This document shows positions 1-11,777 of a stretch of 64,000 bases of DNA, piece after piece. A program made the position numbers and the translations under genes. Origin of the DNA: Mercenaria mercenaria (lineage: Eukaryota > Mollusca > Bivalvia > Venerida > Veneridae); assembly GCF_021730395.1 (NCBI RefSeq), contig NC_069362.1, positions 40,566,501 through 40,630,500 on the forward strand, given 5' to 3'. How positions within the stretch are numbered: the first letter of the stretch is position 1; every line of letters starts with the position of its first letter. A model generated the notes under the pieces. That model did not search any database. It was not told the origin of the DNA and worked only from the letters and a program-made list of their open reading frames with translations.

Positions 1-945
1 TGTTGTTTTGTTATTGAACGGAGTCTTTAATGTATATCGATATCAAAATGGGACTTAGTGAAGTTTTTATATACGCTATGAGTCAGGTCATGAATATAAA
101 TGACAGTAGTCATGTAACATACAATACAAAAGGTACAGTACGGATTTTTTACTGCCTGTTCATATTTACTTATGAAACAACAAGCAGATTTTTTTTACAG
201 AAGTTTTATAGGTATATAATAAAACATAATAATAGTAATACAGAATAGCTCTCTGTATGATAAAACACAGAAAACGCAGTACTTATTTGCATGCAGAATA
301 CATATTCTAACATGATCATAAGAACATGCCTATAAACATGCTGGCTAAATTTGGTGAAGATTGAATGTGAAGGTTCTTCGTACGCTTCTAAGTAAACATT
401 ATCAATTTTCACAATTTGAAGTAATTCAAGAGCTTCAACTCCAAAGTGACAAGAAGTATCCTATTATCGAACTTGTCTGAGACAAAATGTTCATAAACAT
501 TGTGACTTAGTCTGCAGAAATTTGGATACGAACTATTCAAGCTAGAAAGAGAGGACACGGTCAATTTTCGCAGGACCTTAACTCCATCGCCACTGGGATA
601 ATCCAGATAATTATCGGACACGCCAGCGATCCTATGTATGCCTACAATTATTGTGACCTACTTTGTGAACAGTGAATAAGAACTACTCAAGTAAGAAAAC
701 AAAACCAAATATCAGTTTCAACGAGGGGCTCTACACTCTTGACTATCGGGCCCTACCTCCTTCAGCCGCGCTGAGGGAGGAACCCCGCACCCGCTCTACT
801 TCGCAAGGTCTTTCACTTTCTACTTCATTAATGTAATGAATGAAACCCATACGATATGGCACGAATCATCCACCATACGACTCTTCAAAGTCAATAGGCT
901 AGTATTCCTATATACACCAATGTACCGTTTGTAAAATATCGCATG
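1..945. other. No gene seen
   Basis: AT-rich sequence with only short open frames lacking domain-like composition. A short GC-richer patch lies at about 745-800. I recognise no repeat family here. Confidence 0.5.
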
Positions 946-1349
946 TCACCATATGATATTAGCTACCCTATTTCGCCGATGAAGTACTATATTTTTCACA
1001 GATTCGATTTTGCATAAATTATGATTTGTAAACTTACCAATTATTTTGCTTCTGAAATCATGCCAGTAATTTTTCAGAACTGTTACAATCGGTAAGAAAT
1101 AAAACACCAGGTTGAATACTCGTTTCCCTGTGCAAGAAATTTTTGGTATTCTTCTCTTCCGTTCAGATTCACTGTGCGCAGGCTTTGAGCTCTCGTACAA
1201 TGCGTCTATATCTGATTGGGTGAATATGTCACGTGACACGTAGACCTGTGATGAATGGTCAGTTTGTACTTCCTGGTGTATCGTTTCAAGAGCAACATGG
1301 CTGAATTTCCTGTCTTCATCGGATGGAAATAGTGGAAGGCTTGGTATTG
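946..1349 (-). CDS. Possible internal exon of an unrecognised host gene
   Basis: On the minus strand a strong pyrimidine tract ending in CAG (1350-1352) is followed by an open frame running down to a stop near 946. The first part reads like real coding sequence: polar, with SRDIFTQSDIDALYES and a basic stretch ERKRRIPK. After about position 1120 the composition turns to membrane-like or AT-driven sequence, so the true exon probably ends near 1080-1130. I cannot place the donor firmly; a GTGTTT near 1112 is a weak candidate. No family is recognised and no neighbouring exon was found in the window. It may instead be a chance open frame. Transcript evidence would decide. Confidence 0.25.
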
Positions 1350-2144
1350 CTGAGGAGGAAAAAAGATAAAACGATTTTAAAGCAAATTGATTTTATCACG
1401 TTTACAGCATACAGTTTGCAATCGTGCTCTAGAATGCTATTGTGATCCTTTATCCTTGAGCCTGGAGGTCCGAACTAATAAAACAACACTACTTTTCCCA
1501 CATTTATTTAATATGTAGGCAACATCTTAAGAATTATCAAAATAAATTTCAAGTTTTTTGGTAGCCAGAATTTTATTTTTTTCGATAATTTTTCATTGAA
1601 TATGGATAAGATATTCTGTCTAAATTTAAGCGGGACGAAAGTAATCGATCCCAAAAATTTTGGTATGAACATCATTTGGATCGTTCAGGGGACTCAAAAT
1701 GATCAAAATGACTTGGAAATGACTAAAACGTCAATACTAGCTCGATTCAAAATTCGACTCTTTAAAATTCGAGTTGGCTGGACTTTCCCTGACATCTCGA
1801 AATTCAGCTTTTTGTAAATTTTAATTTCGATCTCCAAGGTGGCTTAAAATAATTCAAAGCTCGAAGCTAGAGTTTTTCAAATTTTTAATTTCATTTTTCA
1901 GTCCAACACAAATTTAATTCCCAAATTCGATACGTACCGACATTCATCAGTGCTTATTTTGAATTTCTATATTCAAACTGGCTAGATCTTCAAATCAAGC
2001 TAAATCTGAATTTCTTTCTTCGCTGACAGCGCCAATTTCCCGATAAAATTCTTACTTTTATAATTTTAAATCGATATAATCATGAAGTAGACAGTAAAAA
2101 AAAAGATAAAAAAAGAACAACATTAAAGTATATAATAATAAATT
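1350..2144. other. No gene seen
   Basis: AT-rich noncoding sequence with recurring short TTCGA/TTCAAA motifs but no clear period. A 73-aa open frame at 1596-1817 shows no recognisable features. Confidence 0.5.
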
Positions 2145-2380
2145 TGAGCCGTGCCATGAGAAAACCAGCATAATGGGTTTGTGACCAGCATGGATGCAGA
2201 CAAGCTGCGCATCCGCGCAGTCTGGTCAGGATCCATGCTGTTCGCTTTCAGAGCCTATAGCAAATAGAAAAACTGTTAGCAAACAGCATGGATCCTTGTG
2301 AGACTGTGTGGATGCGCAGGCTTGTCTGCATCCATGCTGGTCACAAACCCACTCTGTTGGTTTTCTCATGGCACGGCTCA
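2145..2380. mobile_element. Foldback MITE, about 236 bp
   Basis: The ends TGAGCCGTGCC and GGCACGGCTCA are inverted, and the inverted match continues with few mismatches through nearly the whole element (ATGAGAAAACCA against TGGTTTTCTCAT, then CCAGCATGGATGCAGACAAG against CTTGTCTGCATCCATGCTGG). A short central part near 2255-2280 is unpaired. This is the shape of a non-autonomous foldback or MITE element. No coding capacity. Confidence 0.8.
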
Positions 2381-2657
2381 TTAATAATTATTCGATTGGA
2401 CTTGTATCCTGATTTTTGTCTATATAGTGTATTCATACTGCTGATATTTTGCTGAGTAACCGGAGCGTCTGGAGGTTGCAAAGTTTCCTTGTATTATATG
2501 CACATTGGATGATCCTAGCCGAAAAATATTTTTTCAGCATTTTGAAGTCTGAATTTCAGACTGGCGGAAAACATTTACGCTATTTTGTGAAACCAGACAG
2601 TTACAGTACAGCTCCTTTTCTCTTTAATTATAAACACGATATGCTTAATGTTCAGAA

Positions 2658-2960
2658 CTGACAAGATTTGTTTTGTTTTGTTTTGGGTTTAACGCCGTTT
2701 TTCAACAGTATTTCAGTCATGTAACGGCGGGCAGTTAACCTAACCAGTGTTCCTGGATTCTGTACCAGTACAAACCTGTTCTCCGCAAGTAACTGCCAAC
2801 TTCCCCACATGAATCAGAGGTGGAGGACTAATGATTTCAGACACAATGTGTCAAATAGTTTATCAAATAGTCACGGAGAACATGCGCCCCGCCCGAGGAT
2901 CGAACTCGCGACCCCGCGATCCGTAGACCGACGCTCTTACCTACTGAGCTAAGCGGGCGG
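2658..2960 (-). mobile_element. tRNA-derived SINE (copy S1)
   Basis: Read on the minus strand it has a tRNA-like head with box A (TTAGCTCAGTAGG-like) and box B (GAGTTCGATCCTC), a body of about 200 bp, and a tail of CAAAA units. It is flanked by an 8-bp direct duplication GTTCAGAA (2650-2657 and 2961-2968). The same family recurs at 11.8, 17.0, 27.1 and 58.4 kb. Confidence 0.85.
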
Positions 2961-3069
2961 GTTCAGAATACCTTGCTATGCTTAGAAATATGCAAGGAAT
3001 CTACAGCAGCTAGGGGTCGTTTACAAGGTGTTCCGTTAGGTACATCGCCTGCTCCCTGTGAACGCAAAG

Positions 3070-3357
3070 CGCGAATGTACGACAGTACGATGGCGGAGCG
3101 CGACTGTACGGTGTTGATAACATGACTGTGCGATGGCGGAGCGCGACTGTACGATGTTGATAACATGACAGTACGATGGCGGAGCGTGACTGTACGATGT
3201 TAATAACATGACAGTACGATGGCGGAGCGCGGCTGTACAATGTTATTTACATGACAGTACGATGGCGAAGCACAACTGTACGATGTTAATAACATGACAG
3301 TACAATGGCGGTGCGCGACCGTACGGTGTTAATAACATGACAGTACAATGGCGCATA
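3070..3357. repeat. 43-bp tandem repeat, about 6.6 copies
   Basis: The word CATGAC recurs at 3121, 3164, 3207, 3250, 3293 and 3336, an exact 43-bp period. Units carry GATGGCGGAGCGCGACTGTA with point variation. The array is GC-richer than its surroundings. The open frames on the minus strand here follow from the repeat and are not a gene. Confidence 0.92.
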
Positions 3358-4260
3358 TTTAAGTGTTTGTTAATTGCAAATTTATGCCACGCCTTTAACT
3401 TCTTGAATATTGAAAAATTACCTTTGAAAATATCTATTTTATAGCCAAAATAATAATTTTACAAGGTGTTACCTGTAAAAAGTTCTTGGACACATAAATT
3501 ACAAGTATGAACATTTCGATGGGAAAAAGTTCAATGTTTAACACATGTTTTAAGGACGCACGTAGATACGTTTTGTCTACCCTGAAAGATTTTTCATACA
3601 GTTTTCCTTGACTTTACAGCAGGATTTTTATTCCTTTCTGCCAAAATACCGAGCTATCCTGTATCTATCCACCCAATATATACTTTTATACCCATTCACC
3701 TTCAAGTATAACACCCTGCAATTAAAATTGTACTTTATAGAATCCATAAACAACTTTAGGTGCCAAAATTGCGATTATAAACAGTTTTTTTTGGGGGGTT
3801 GAAATGACTATTTCTATTTAAGTATTTTTCCTTCTTTGTTTATACAGGCAAATTTATCGATTTTCCGATAGATCGATGTTACTAAAAGCTGGTAATGAAC
3901 CGTGAGTGGAAGATATATCTAAATCACAATGAATTCTACTGATATGTTTAAAAAAGTAAAAATAAATCAGCATAGATCTTTATTTAATATATATTTTTAT
4001 ACATATAAGCTACAGGGTAAGCGATCCATTCTCTCTCCACCCCCACCCCACCCCATGATTCTCCCCACACATACACCCGCTCGCATTGGCCTATTGGAGA
4101 TTTTAGAAGCAACTTTCAGTCTCAAGCACACTGAGACATTGCCCTTTTGTCCAAAGTCCCTTCAACGGAAGAGGCCATCTAATAATCTACAGACAATGGC
4201 CCTATGCAGATTCAAGGTGTCATAATACTCAGCAGCCCGAAGAATTTTCTATTTTATTCT
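3358..4260. other. No gene seen
   Basis: AT-rich noncoding sequence. A C-rich patch lies at about 4036-4080. Short open frames at 3608 and 3929 have no recognisable features. Confidence 0.5.
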
Positions 4261-4263
4261 TTA

Positions 4264-7114
4264 GAGTGGTGGAACCTATGCTCGCGGTATTCCTATGCTC
4301 GCGGTATCTTGATGAATACGCTCTCTGAAGAAGCACAGATCAAAATATTTTATCATGGCATATTCAACACCGACCAATGATGAAATGCCTTTACAATACA
4401 CGTAGTGATAGCCGCGCGTGCGGCTTACGTGACGTATACTGCAGCCGATATATTTTCCGAAATCTGTTTCCGTCGCAAAATTCCAAGACAAATACGTCAA
4501 AATCACCTAGTCAGAGTTAGTATATTGCAAATCATGCACAACATTAAGATATGAAATATATTTTCAAGCAACTTTGATAAAAAAAATAAACTTAAATGTG
4601 TAAAATCCAAAGTTATAATGAATTTTCCCGCAACTGTCAAATTTGACACATAGCGCGAAAGTTTTGTCATGCAAAATGGCGGTATTTTACAAACACTACA
4701 AGAATTTTCTAATTTTGAAATATTTAGATATAAAAACAGAATTATTATTCTTTAAAATGAAGCTTAAAGAGTAATATTCATTTTATAAAACAAAAAAGTT
4801 TACTGCCGAAATAATGTTTACGTACGATGCAAGTATTTTCTATCGTCACGTACAATGGATGTACCTTTTTTTCAAAAATAAACCTTTTCAAGAGCAGAAA
4901 TGCACTTGTTAAGGCATGGCTTTTTCTTTTACTTACAGAATGGGTAGAAAACAAAAAATACATGATCAACAAGTAATAAATAAAGCCATAGCAGAAATTG
5001 ACAAAGGGAAGTCTGTCTATTTCCATTTCAAAAAAGTACGAAATCCCAGAAACCACTCTAAGAAATCATGCCAGAGGGAAATACCGTGGCCATAAAACAT
5101 CTTTTGGACCAAAACATCTATTGAATGCGTCAGAGGAGAAAACTCTAGTATCTTATGTTCTGTACATGGCCGATAGAGGGTTTCCTCTTACTAGAAAGGT
5201 TATCAAAAATCTTGCCAAAGAAGTAGTCCAGATATCGCAACCAGGCTATACAGGACCTTCCAAAAAATGGATGAAGTCTTTCTTAAAGAGAAATAAAAAC
5301 CTTACTGTCAGGAAATCACATGCTCTTGATAAAGGCCGTGCATCAATTACACAGACGCAAATTGACCAGTACTTTCAAGTTTTGAAACAGACACTTGAGA
5401 GGCTTGACATTACTAATAAACCGTCACATATTTACAATTGTGATGAGACTGGTTTCAGTGGCAACCTAACTTCTGATAAATCTGTTGTTGTTAAAAAGGG
5501 TGTCCGTCAAGCATTCAGAGCTCACATTAGTCTTAATGGCCACATCACTGTTAATTTTGCAATTAATGCAGCAGGGCAGACTGTACCACCATTTATCATA
5601 TTTTCAAAAAACTTGCCCAGAGATATTTTCAAAGACGGCTTGCCAGACAATTGGGAGTATGAATGCACTGAATCAGGTTTCATCAATGGCAATTTGTTCA
5701 GTAAATGGTTTAGTAATGTTTTTCTTCCAGCTTTAGGCAACAGAAGACCATGCGTTCTGATCATGGACAATCATACTTCTCATATGTCCGCATCAGTTAT
5801 CAAAGATGCAATGGAAAACAGTGTTGACTTACTGTATTTTCCTTCACATTCATCACATCTTCTCCAGCCCTTGACGTGGGATACTTTCACGTCTTAAAAA
5901 GCAAGCTTTTTGAATTGGCCTCTGGATTGGGTTACGTAGAATCACGTGCTTTGCCGAGACATATTTTCCCGAAATTGTTGCACCATGCTATGATGAAAAT
6001 TTCCCCTGCTGTTGTTGCTGCAGCCTTTAGTGCTACTGGCATATATCCTTTTCACAGCTCAGTTGTAAAGCCCCTTTCAGCACCCCTTTCAAGCCACAAG
6101 GAAGACTCTGGTACTGATACTTGTCCTCCCTCTTCTCCTTCTCCGAGTGATAACAGGGCATCGGTCTCAAAGCAGGTAAACATGTTAGTTAGGGTTGGTA
6201 TGGTTCCTGAATCTCTGGCAGAGATTTTCGTTGAACCGCCTCCCATAAAACAATCAAAGAGAAAAACGTACCATGAAGCACGTGTGATCGAGTCTGTTCC
6301 GCCCTTGAAAAAGCAGTGCATTTCAGAATTCGCAGGTAAAAAAAGCTCTAGCTCTAAACCTAGTCACGTTATAGATTCCATGCGTGAATCTAGTGAAGAA
6401 CACTTCACAGATGCTATATGTGAAGTGTGCTTGACATCAAGGCCATTATTCTGGGTTGGGTGTGATGAATGTGACGCCTGGCTGCACTACGAATGCCTGC
6501 CTAACAACGAAAAGATCGATGTTGATCTTAGCATTTTGACTAAGTCAAAATGGCTTTGTTTGCGATGCAGGGAAGAGTAGTTTTCTCATAGAATCTACAC
6601 CAAAGAAGTGTAGGAAAAATTCATCAATGTCGTTGTATATACATACAAATAAGAATGGATACATATGGCATTAGAATACGTTTTTTAATCTTTGATTTTA
6701 TAGTGACTCCATTTCTTTAAATGAAATGTACACAAAAAGGCACATACTAATGAAATTTCATCCTCATTTCTTTTGGTTTTCACATAATAAATGTGTAATG
6801 TTATAAATATTATACTCGCATATGCTTGTTTGTTCATTTTTAGCATTTTGATTTTTTTTCTCGGCCTTAGTTTAATAAATATAACATACCACCAGCATAG
6901 GTTCCCTTCACGACGAAATTTCACCTTTTCACGTATGCCGTGTTGATAGCTCACAAGACAACTAAGTCACGTGATGACGCACATCGACAACATGTTTCGA
7001 TAAAAGGAGGATAACTTTATGTTTTTGCATAGGTAAATCGAAATGGTAAGTTCTTCTTGCTTTTTTAATAAATTATATATGTACAAAATACCGCGAGCAT
7101 AGGTTCCACCACTC
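4264..7114 (+). mobile_element. Pogo-type (Tc1/mariner superfamily) DNA transposon, both ends present
   Basis: The element is bounded by a perfect 30-bp inverted match, 4261-4290 against 7088-7117. Taking TA as the target duplication (4262-4263 and 7115-7116) gives an element of 2851 bp starting GAGTGGTGG. The left end has a second copy of the inner half of the terminal repeat immediately inside (CCTATGCTCGCGGTAT at 4275-4290 and 4292-4307). A diverged copy sits inward on the right at 6887-6905. It holds one transposase gene. Perfect ends suggest a fairly recent insertion, although the transposase frame is interrupted. Confidence 0.9.
4940..6580 (+). pseudogene. Pogo-like transposase with C-terminal PHD finger, two frameshifts
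   Basis: The probable start ATG (4940) directly follows a good splice acceptor, TTTACTTACAG. The frame shifts near 5011 and again near 5873, so the coding sequence lies in three frames; the longest pieces are 4998-5897 and 5876-6580. Order of parts: N-terminal psq-type helix-turn-helix (SISKKYEIPETTLRNHARGK), CENP-B-like second DNA-binding region, then the DDE/D catalytic core with D149 in NCDETGF and D257 in IMDNHTSH of the 299-aa piece. The third acid falls at the second shift, in the LQPL(D)..YF block. The C-terminus has a PHD zinc finger with all ligands visible: CEVC, CDEC, HYEC, CLRC. The role is cut-and-paste transposition in the nucleus; the PHD finger could bind histone tails (inference). 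The fused finger is unusual for a pogo transposase as far as I know. Confidence 0.85.
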
Positions 7115-7117
7115 TAA

Positions 7118-8034
7118 ATATCTTAGGTTTCATGAGGATACGATAGAATTTAAAATATCGCTTTCTGTACAATACAGAATTTCAATCATTTATCATAATA
7201 CATGTAAACAGAAACATGTAAGAAACATGATCTGGATTAAGGAAGTACGATTTTAATTTTCTTACAAAATATCGTTATGTCCGAATCTTTAAGCCGAAAC
7301 ACGATACATTTAGGTCAACTACAAAAGTAATTGAATATCAATGAAATCCAAATCATTCTTACCTCTGAAGAAAGCCATGACTAAGCATTCGAGAAGAACA
7401 TTTTAAAGTGTTCAACTATTTCTTGTTAATGCTTAAACACTAAACGCAAAATTGTGTGTTAGAAACGTATTCTTATTTTGATGTAGCATTAGAAAACACG
7501 ATCGACTATGTCACCAGTGACGTAATGATCATGTTACGTCACTCATTTAGTTAATGGTCCCTGGCCCCGCTTTCACTAACGTTCTTGTAGATCTATTTAT
7601 AGTAATAATTAGACTATGTACACGATGGTAATTGATACGTTTTAGAAATAGTTCAGTTATGGTTGTAATCATGATATATGCGTTTACTTAATAAAAAAAT
7701 AAAAAAAGAAACAAGTATGCTGCTCCATATTTCCGAGTGTCTACCCAGTCAGTAATCACAAACATCCTGTCCTGGACCAATGTAACGTAAAAATGACAAG
7801 AGGACATAGGAAATACATTAGGGATGTAGATCTACTGTCGAAACGTCTTGTGCTTTTGATATAGTTTTGAACTTCAGTGAAAGCAATAGTGTTATCTTCT
7901 ATAGAAATATCATCATTGCCGTATAATAGCTTATTGACACTAAATGGGTGAAATAATCTTGTTTTAGACAAAAAGTTCCCTTCTTTGATGTGAAAAACGA
8001 GTGCATTTAAAGAAGCATGCAACTTCAGCAATAA
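7118..8034. other. No gene seen
   Basis: AT-rich sequence between the pogo element and the next array. The 98-aa minus-strand frame at 7756-8052 has no recognisable domain and runs into the repeat array, so I do not call it. Confidence 0.5.
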
Positions 8035-8949
8035 TAGTTCGATAACCAGCAAAAATCTCCTGTGCTAGGCACTCTTGGGTTATGGCCCTTGAATTACTCA
8101 AAATCTACAAATTTAGCCTTGTTCGCACTGTAAGTCAAACAGTTTTCATCAGATCTTCATCAAACTTTATGACAATCTTTGTGGGTATAATATCTCGGTC
8201 AAGTTTGATAACCAGCAAAATCACTGCAGGCGCTCTTGGATTATAGCCCTTGAATTACTCAAAATCTACAAATTTAGCCTTGTTCGCCCTGTAAGTCAAG
8301 CAGTTTTCGTCAGATCTTCATCAAACTTGATGACAATCTTTGTGGGTATAACATCTCGGCCAAGTTTGATAACCAGCAAAATCACTGCAGGCGCTCTTGG
8401 ATTATAGCCCTTGAATTACTCAAAATCTACAAATTTAGCCTTGTTCGCCCTGTAAGTCAAACAGTTTTCGTCAGATCTTCATCAAACTTGATGACAATCT
8501 TTGTGGGTATAACATCTCGGCCAAGTTTGATAACCAGCAAAATCACTTCAGGTGCTCTTGGATTATAGCCCTTGAATTACTCTCAAAATCTACAAATTTA
8601 GCCTTGTTCGCCCTGTAAATCAAACAGTTTTCATCCGATCTTCAATAAACTTGCAGATATTATTTGTGGGCATGACATCTAAGCCAAGTTCGATAACCAG
8701 CCAAATTGCCCCAGGCACTCATGGATTATGACCCTTAAATTATTCGAAATCTGCGAATTTAATTTTGTCCGCTCTTTGATTAGAATAGTTTTCAATCGAT
8801 CTTCATCGAACTTGTAGACAATGTTCCGGGTATATCTCGGTCAAGTTCGATGACCAGCCAAATCGCCCCAGGCACTCTTGGATTATGGCCCTTGAATTAG
8901 GCCAAGTTCGATGACGGGCGTATTTTGTGACAGTCTGTCACTCTTGTTA
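8035..8949 (+). mobile_element. Helentron/Pearl-like non-autonomous element remnant with 161-163 bp tandem units
   Basis: The phrase TTGTTCGC/TTGTCCGC recurs at 8119, 8280, 8441, 8604 and 8765, spacings 161, 161, 163 and 161. Each unit includes GGCCCTTGAATTACTC and AAGTTTGATAACCAGC. The right end carries a terminal hairpin (GTGACAGTCTGTCAC) followed at once by TCTTGTTA. Unit length and a 3' hairpin match the bivalve Pearl/Helentron-associated type of element. The left end is not resolved. A relative with the same unit length is at 57.3-58.3 kb. Confidence 0.75.
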
Positions 8950-9398
8950 ATGACGGACTAGAGTGTTATAAATCTTTCAAACAATCCTTTCCGCACTTTG
9001 GGACGAAAGTACGGAAGGGACATCCAAAGTTTTCTTTTCATTTCGTTCCAACGTCTAACTTCTAGAATTTGCTGATTCCATCTCGATTGCACGACATTTA
9101 TAACATCCATCTCTGATTCTCGTTCCACTTACATAGCATAACGAGTTATTTTTTATTTCATTCCCACGACATAGGATGGCACCACAAATTTATATCTTAC
9201 TCCCATGACATAGGTCTAACATTCCGACTTTAATCCCTTTTTTTTTATCTCGTTCCCACGACAAAGCAACCCGGTTCATTATTCATCTCGTTCACATGAC
9301 ATAACAATTTGTGATAAAATTTTTCATCTCGCTCCAACGACATCGCACCCGTACGGTGGTAGGTTCTGGACATGCAATTATTTTTTTTGTTTATATTA
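8950..9398. repeat. Degenerate forerunner of the 21-bp array
   Basis: ATCTCGTTCCCACGACATAG-like words occur at irregular spacing (for example near 9144-9172, 9200, 9246-9262, 9288-9304 and 9325-9345). They resemble the 21-bp unit that follows, but are spread apart with AT-rich filler. Confidence 0.5.
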
Positions 9399-10744
9399 TC
9401 ACGTGCTCGAGACATCTTATATCGAGTGCTCGACATCTTATCTCGAGCGCTCGACAAATTTTCTCGTGCAATCGAATCTTATCTCGAGTGCTAAACATCT
9501 TATTTCGTGCGCATGGCATTTTATCTCGAGCGATCAACATCTTATCTCATGCGCACTACATCACATATTGAGCAATTAAAATCTCATGTTATTTTGTGCG
9601 CTCGACATCTTATCTCATGCGCAAGTCATCTTATCTTCAGCGATTAACATCTTATCTAGTGCGATCGACATCTTTTTTCGAGCGCTCGACTTCTTAACTC
9701 GTGCCACGACATCTAATCTCGAGTGCTTTACATCTTATCTTGTGCACACGACATCCTATCTTGAGCGCTCGACATCTTATCTCGAGCGCTCGATATCTTA
9801 TCTTGTTCGCACGACATCTTATTTTGAGGGATCAACATCTTATCTCGAGCGCACAACATCTTATCTCAAGCGAACAACATCTTATCTCGTGCGCACAACT
9901 TCTCATCCAGAGCGATCGACATCTTAGCTCGTGTGCACGACATCTTGTCTCGAGCGATCGACATCTTATCTCGAGCACACGACACCCTATCTATATATAT
10001 TAAGGCCCTTTGCGAACACGTGGAGTGGTTAGAAGTATAATCGAAACAAAAATATTAAGAATTGTGGCAGTCGTATGTCTTTACAGGTGATCTGAGTTCA
10101 CCAAAAGGGCCTTAAGGTTGTGCATACGACATAGCATGTGGAGAGCTCGAGATAAGATGCTGTGCGCACGGGATCTATAAGATGTCGATTGCTCGAGAAA
10201 ATATGTTGAGAGATCCAGATAAGAAGTCGTACGCACGATAAAAATGTCGAGCGATCGAGATAAGATGTCGTGCGCACGAGATAACATGGGGATTGCTCGA
10301 GATTAGATGTCGTGCCCACGAGGTAAGATGTTGACTTTTGAAGATAAGATATTGTGCGCTCGAGATATAATGTTGTGCGCACGAGATAAGATGTCGATCG
10401 CTCGAAATAATATGTTGAGCGCTCGAGATAAGATGTCATACGCACGAGATAAGATTTCGAGCAATCGAGTTAAGATATCGTGCGCACGAGATAAGATGTT
10501 TACCGCTCGAGATGAGAAGTGGTGCGCACGAGATAAGATGTTGATTTTTGAAGATAAGATGTCATGCGCACGACAGAGTATGTTTAGCGCCCGAGATAAA
10601 ACATCGAGCGCTCGAGATAAGATGTTGTGCGCACGAGATAAACTGGCGATCGCTCGAGATAAAGTTTCGTGCGCACGAGATAGATGGTGTGTGCACGAGA
10701 TGAGATGTTGAGCGTTCGTGATAAGATGTAGCGCGCCCGAGGTA
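9399..10744. repeat. Two opposed arrays of a 21-bp unit around a small spacer
   Basis: The left array (9399-9995) repeats CTCGAGCGCTCGACATCTTAT and variants about 28 times. The right array (about 10120-10744) repeats the reverse complement, ATAAGATGTCG plus a variable part, about 29 times. Variable cores are often palindromic themselves (CGAGCGCTCG, CGTGCGCACG). The inner edges are a perfect 12-bp inverted repeat, TTAAGGCCCTTT (10000-10011) and AAAGGGCCTTAA (10104-10115), leaving a 92-bp loop. Twenty-one bases is seven codons, so long frames with 7-residue repeats stay open on both strands; they are not called as genes. A transcript would fold into a hairpin of about 600 bp. Confidence 0.9.
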
Positions 10745-11777
10745 ATGTAATCTTTAAAAAATAAGTGCATGTCCTAAACATACCACCGTATATCCCGGCA
10801 TTTTCTCCTTTTTTCTATCTCGTGCCCAAATCTAGAAACATCGAGTTTTGATGTTTTAGGGGTCTCATTGTCACGGCATGTAGCGTCTCGCAATTTTGTT
10901 TTGTCTCGTTTCAATGACATGATCTCATGACAACGCTTCTCGAGTCCATTTTATAAGGATTGTCAAATTGTCCGAAGCAACCACATAAACGTGACTATAC
11001 TGAGAATGTATCGACCTAGAAAGGAAGCACGCTTCTTGGGTTCACGTCTGCCATTCCTAAACACTTTATTGAGTAGGTTCCCACCCCGACTCTCTTACAC
11101 TACTCTCAAGACGAATTCTCTCAGGCCTCTCTGTAAGCTATAGTCGATAAGCATACAGAAGGGTCTATAGACATAGATGGCTTCCAATCCAAAACCTTGG
11201 AGCCTCTAGGATGCTCTGTGTCGCAGGAATGACAAACTTAGACTCAATGGGCTATTTCTAAAAGTCATGACAACGAAAAATAAATCTAGATGCTATTTTG
11301 TGGAAACGAAATAAAATAGAAACACGGGTGTTTTCGGGACTTTCGTCTAATAACAGACCAAAAGAACTTGTTCTGTAAAGCATGCCTGCAGTTGCTTTTC
11401 TCCCCTTTGCAAGGAATTGATACTTCTGTACCACGAGCATTTTCAAAGCGGAAATATAAACACTTTTGCCGTTTCTTGTCCGTATTGCTGTAACCGGTGC
11501 TATACAGCGGTATTTACTTGCAACAATATGAATTGTTGTTTTGTCAATTATCAGGAAATGGATCGTCCACTCATTTGCGCGAGAATCACGTTTTCATTGG
11601 GAAAAAGTATAACGGTTATTAAAGAATTAAATGCTATTACTTTTTGTGTTTGTACGGGTATAAACCCAGCTGGGTGCTCTAGTCGTGCTAGCGGTTCTTG
11701 AATGATCTGCAAGAAGTCTCAATTTGGTTTAAACCCGTATATTTATATTTTTATGGTAGCTTGCCACAAGAACAAGT
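10745..11777. other. No gene seen
   Basis: Contains a few more degenerate TATCTCGTGCCC-like words up to about 10,945, then unremarkable sequence. The 94-aa frame at 11417-11701 is cysteine-containing but matches nothing I recognise. Confidence 0.45.

Noticed and set aside
9399-10744. CRISPR-like array
   Set aside because: Units are contiguous with no unique spacers, in a eukaryotic setting.
9311-10781. Overlapping frames of 65-155 aa on both strands with 7-residue repeats
   Set aside because: A 21-bp period removes stops from several frames at once; both strands look equally open, so this is not coding evidence.
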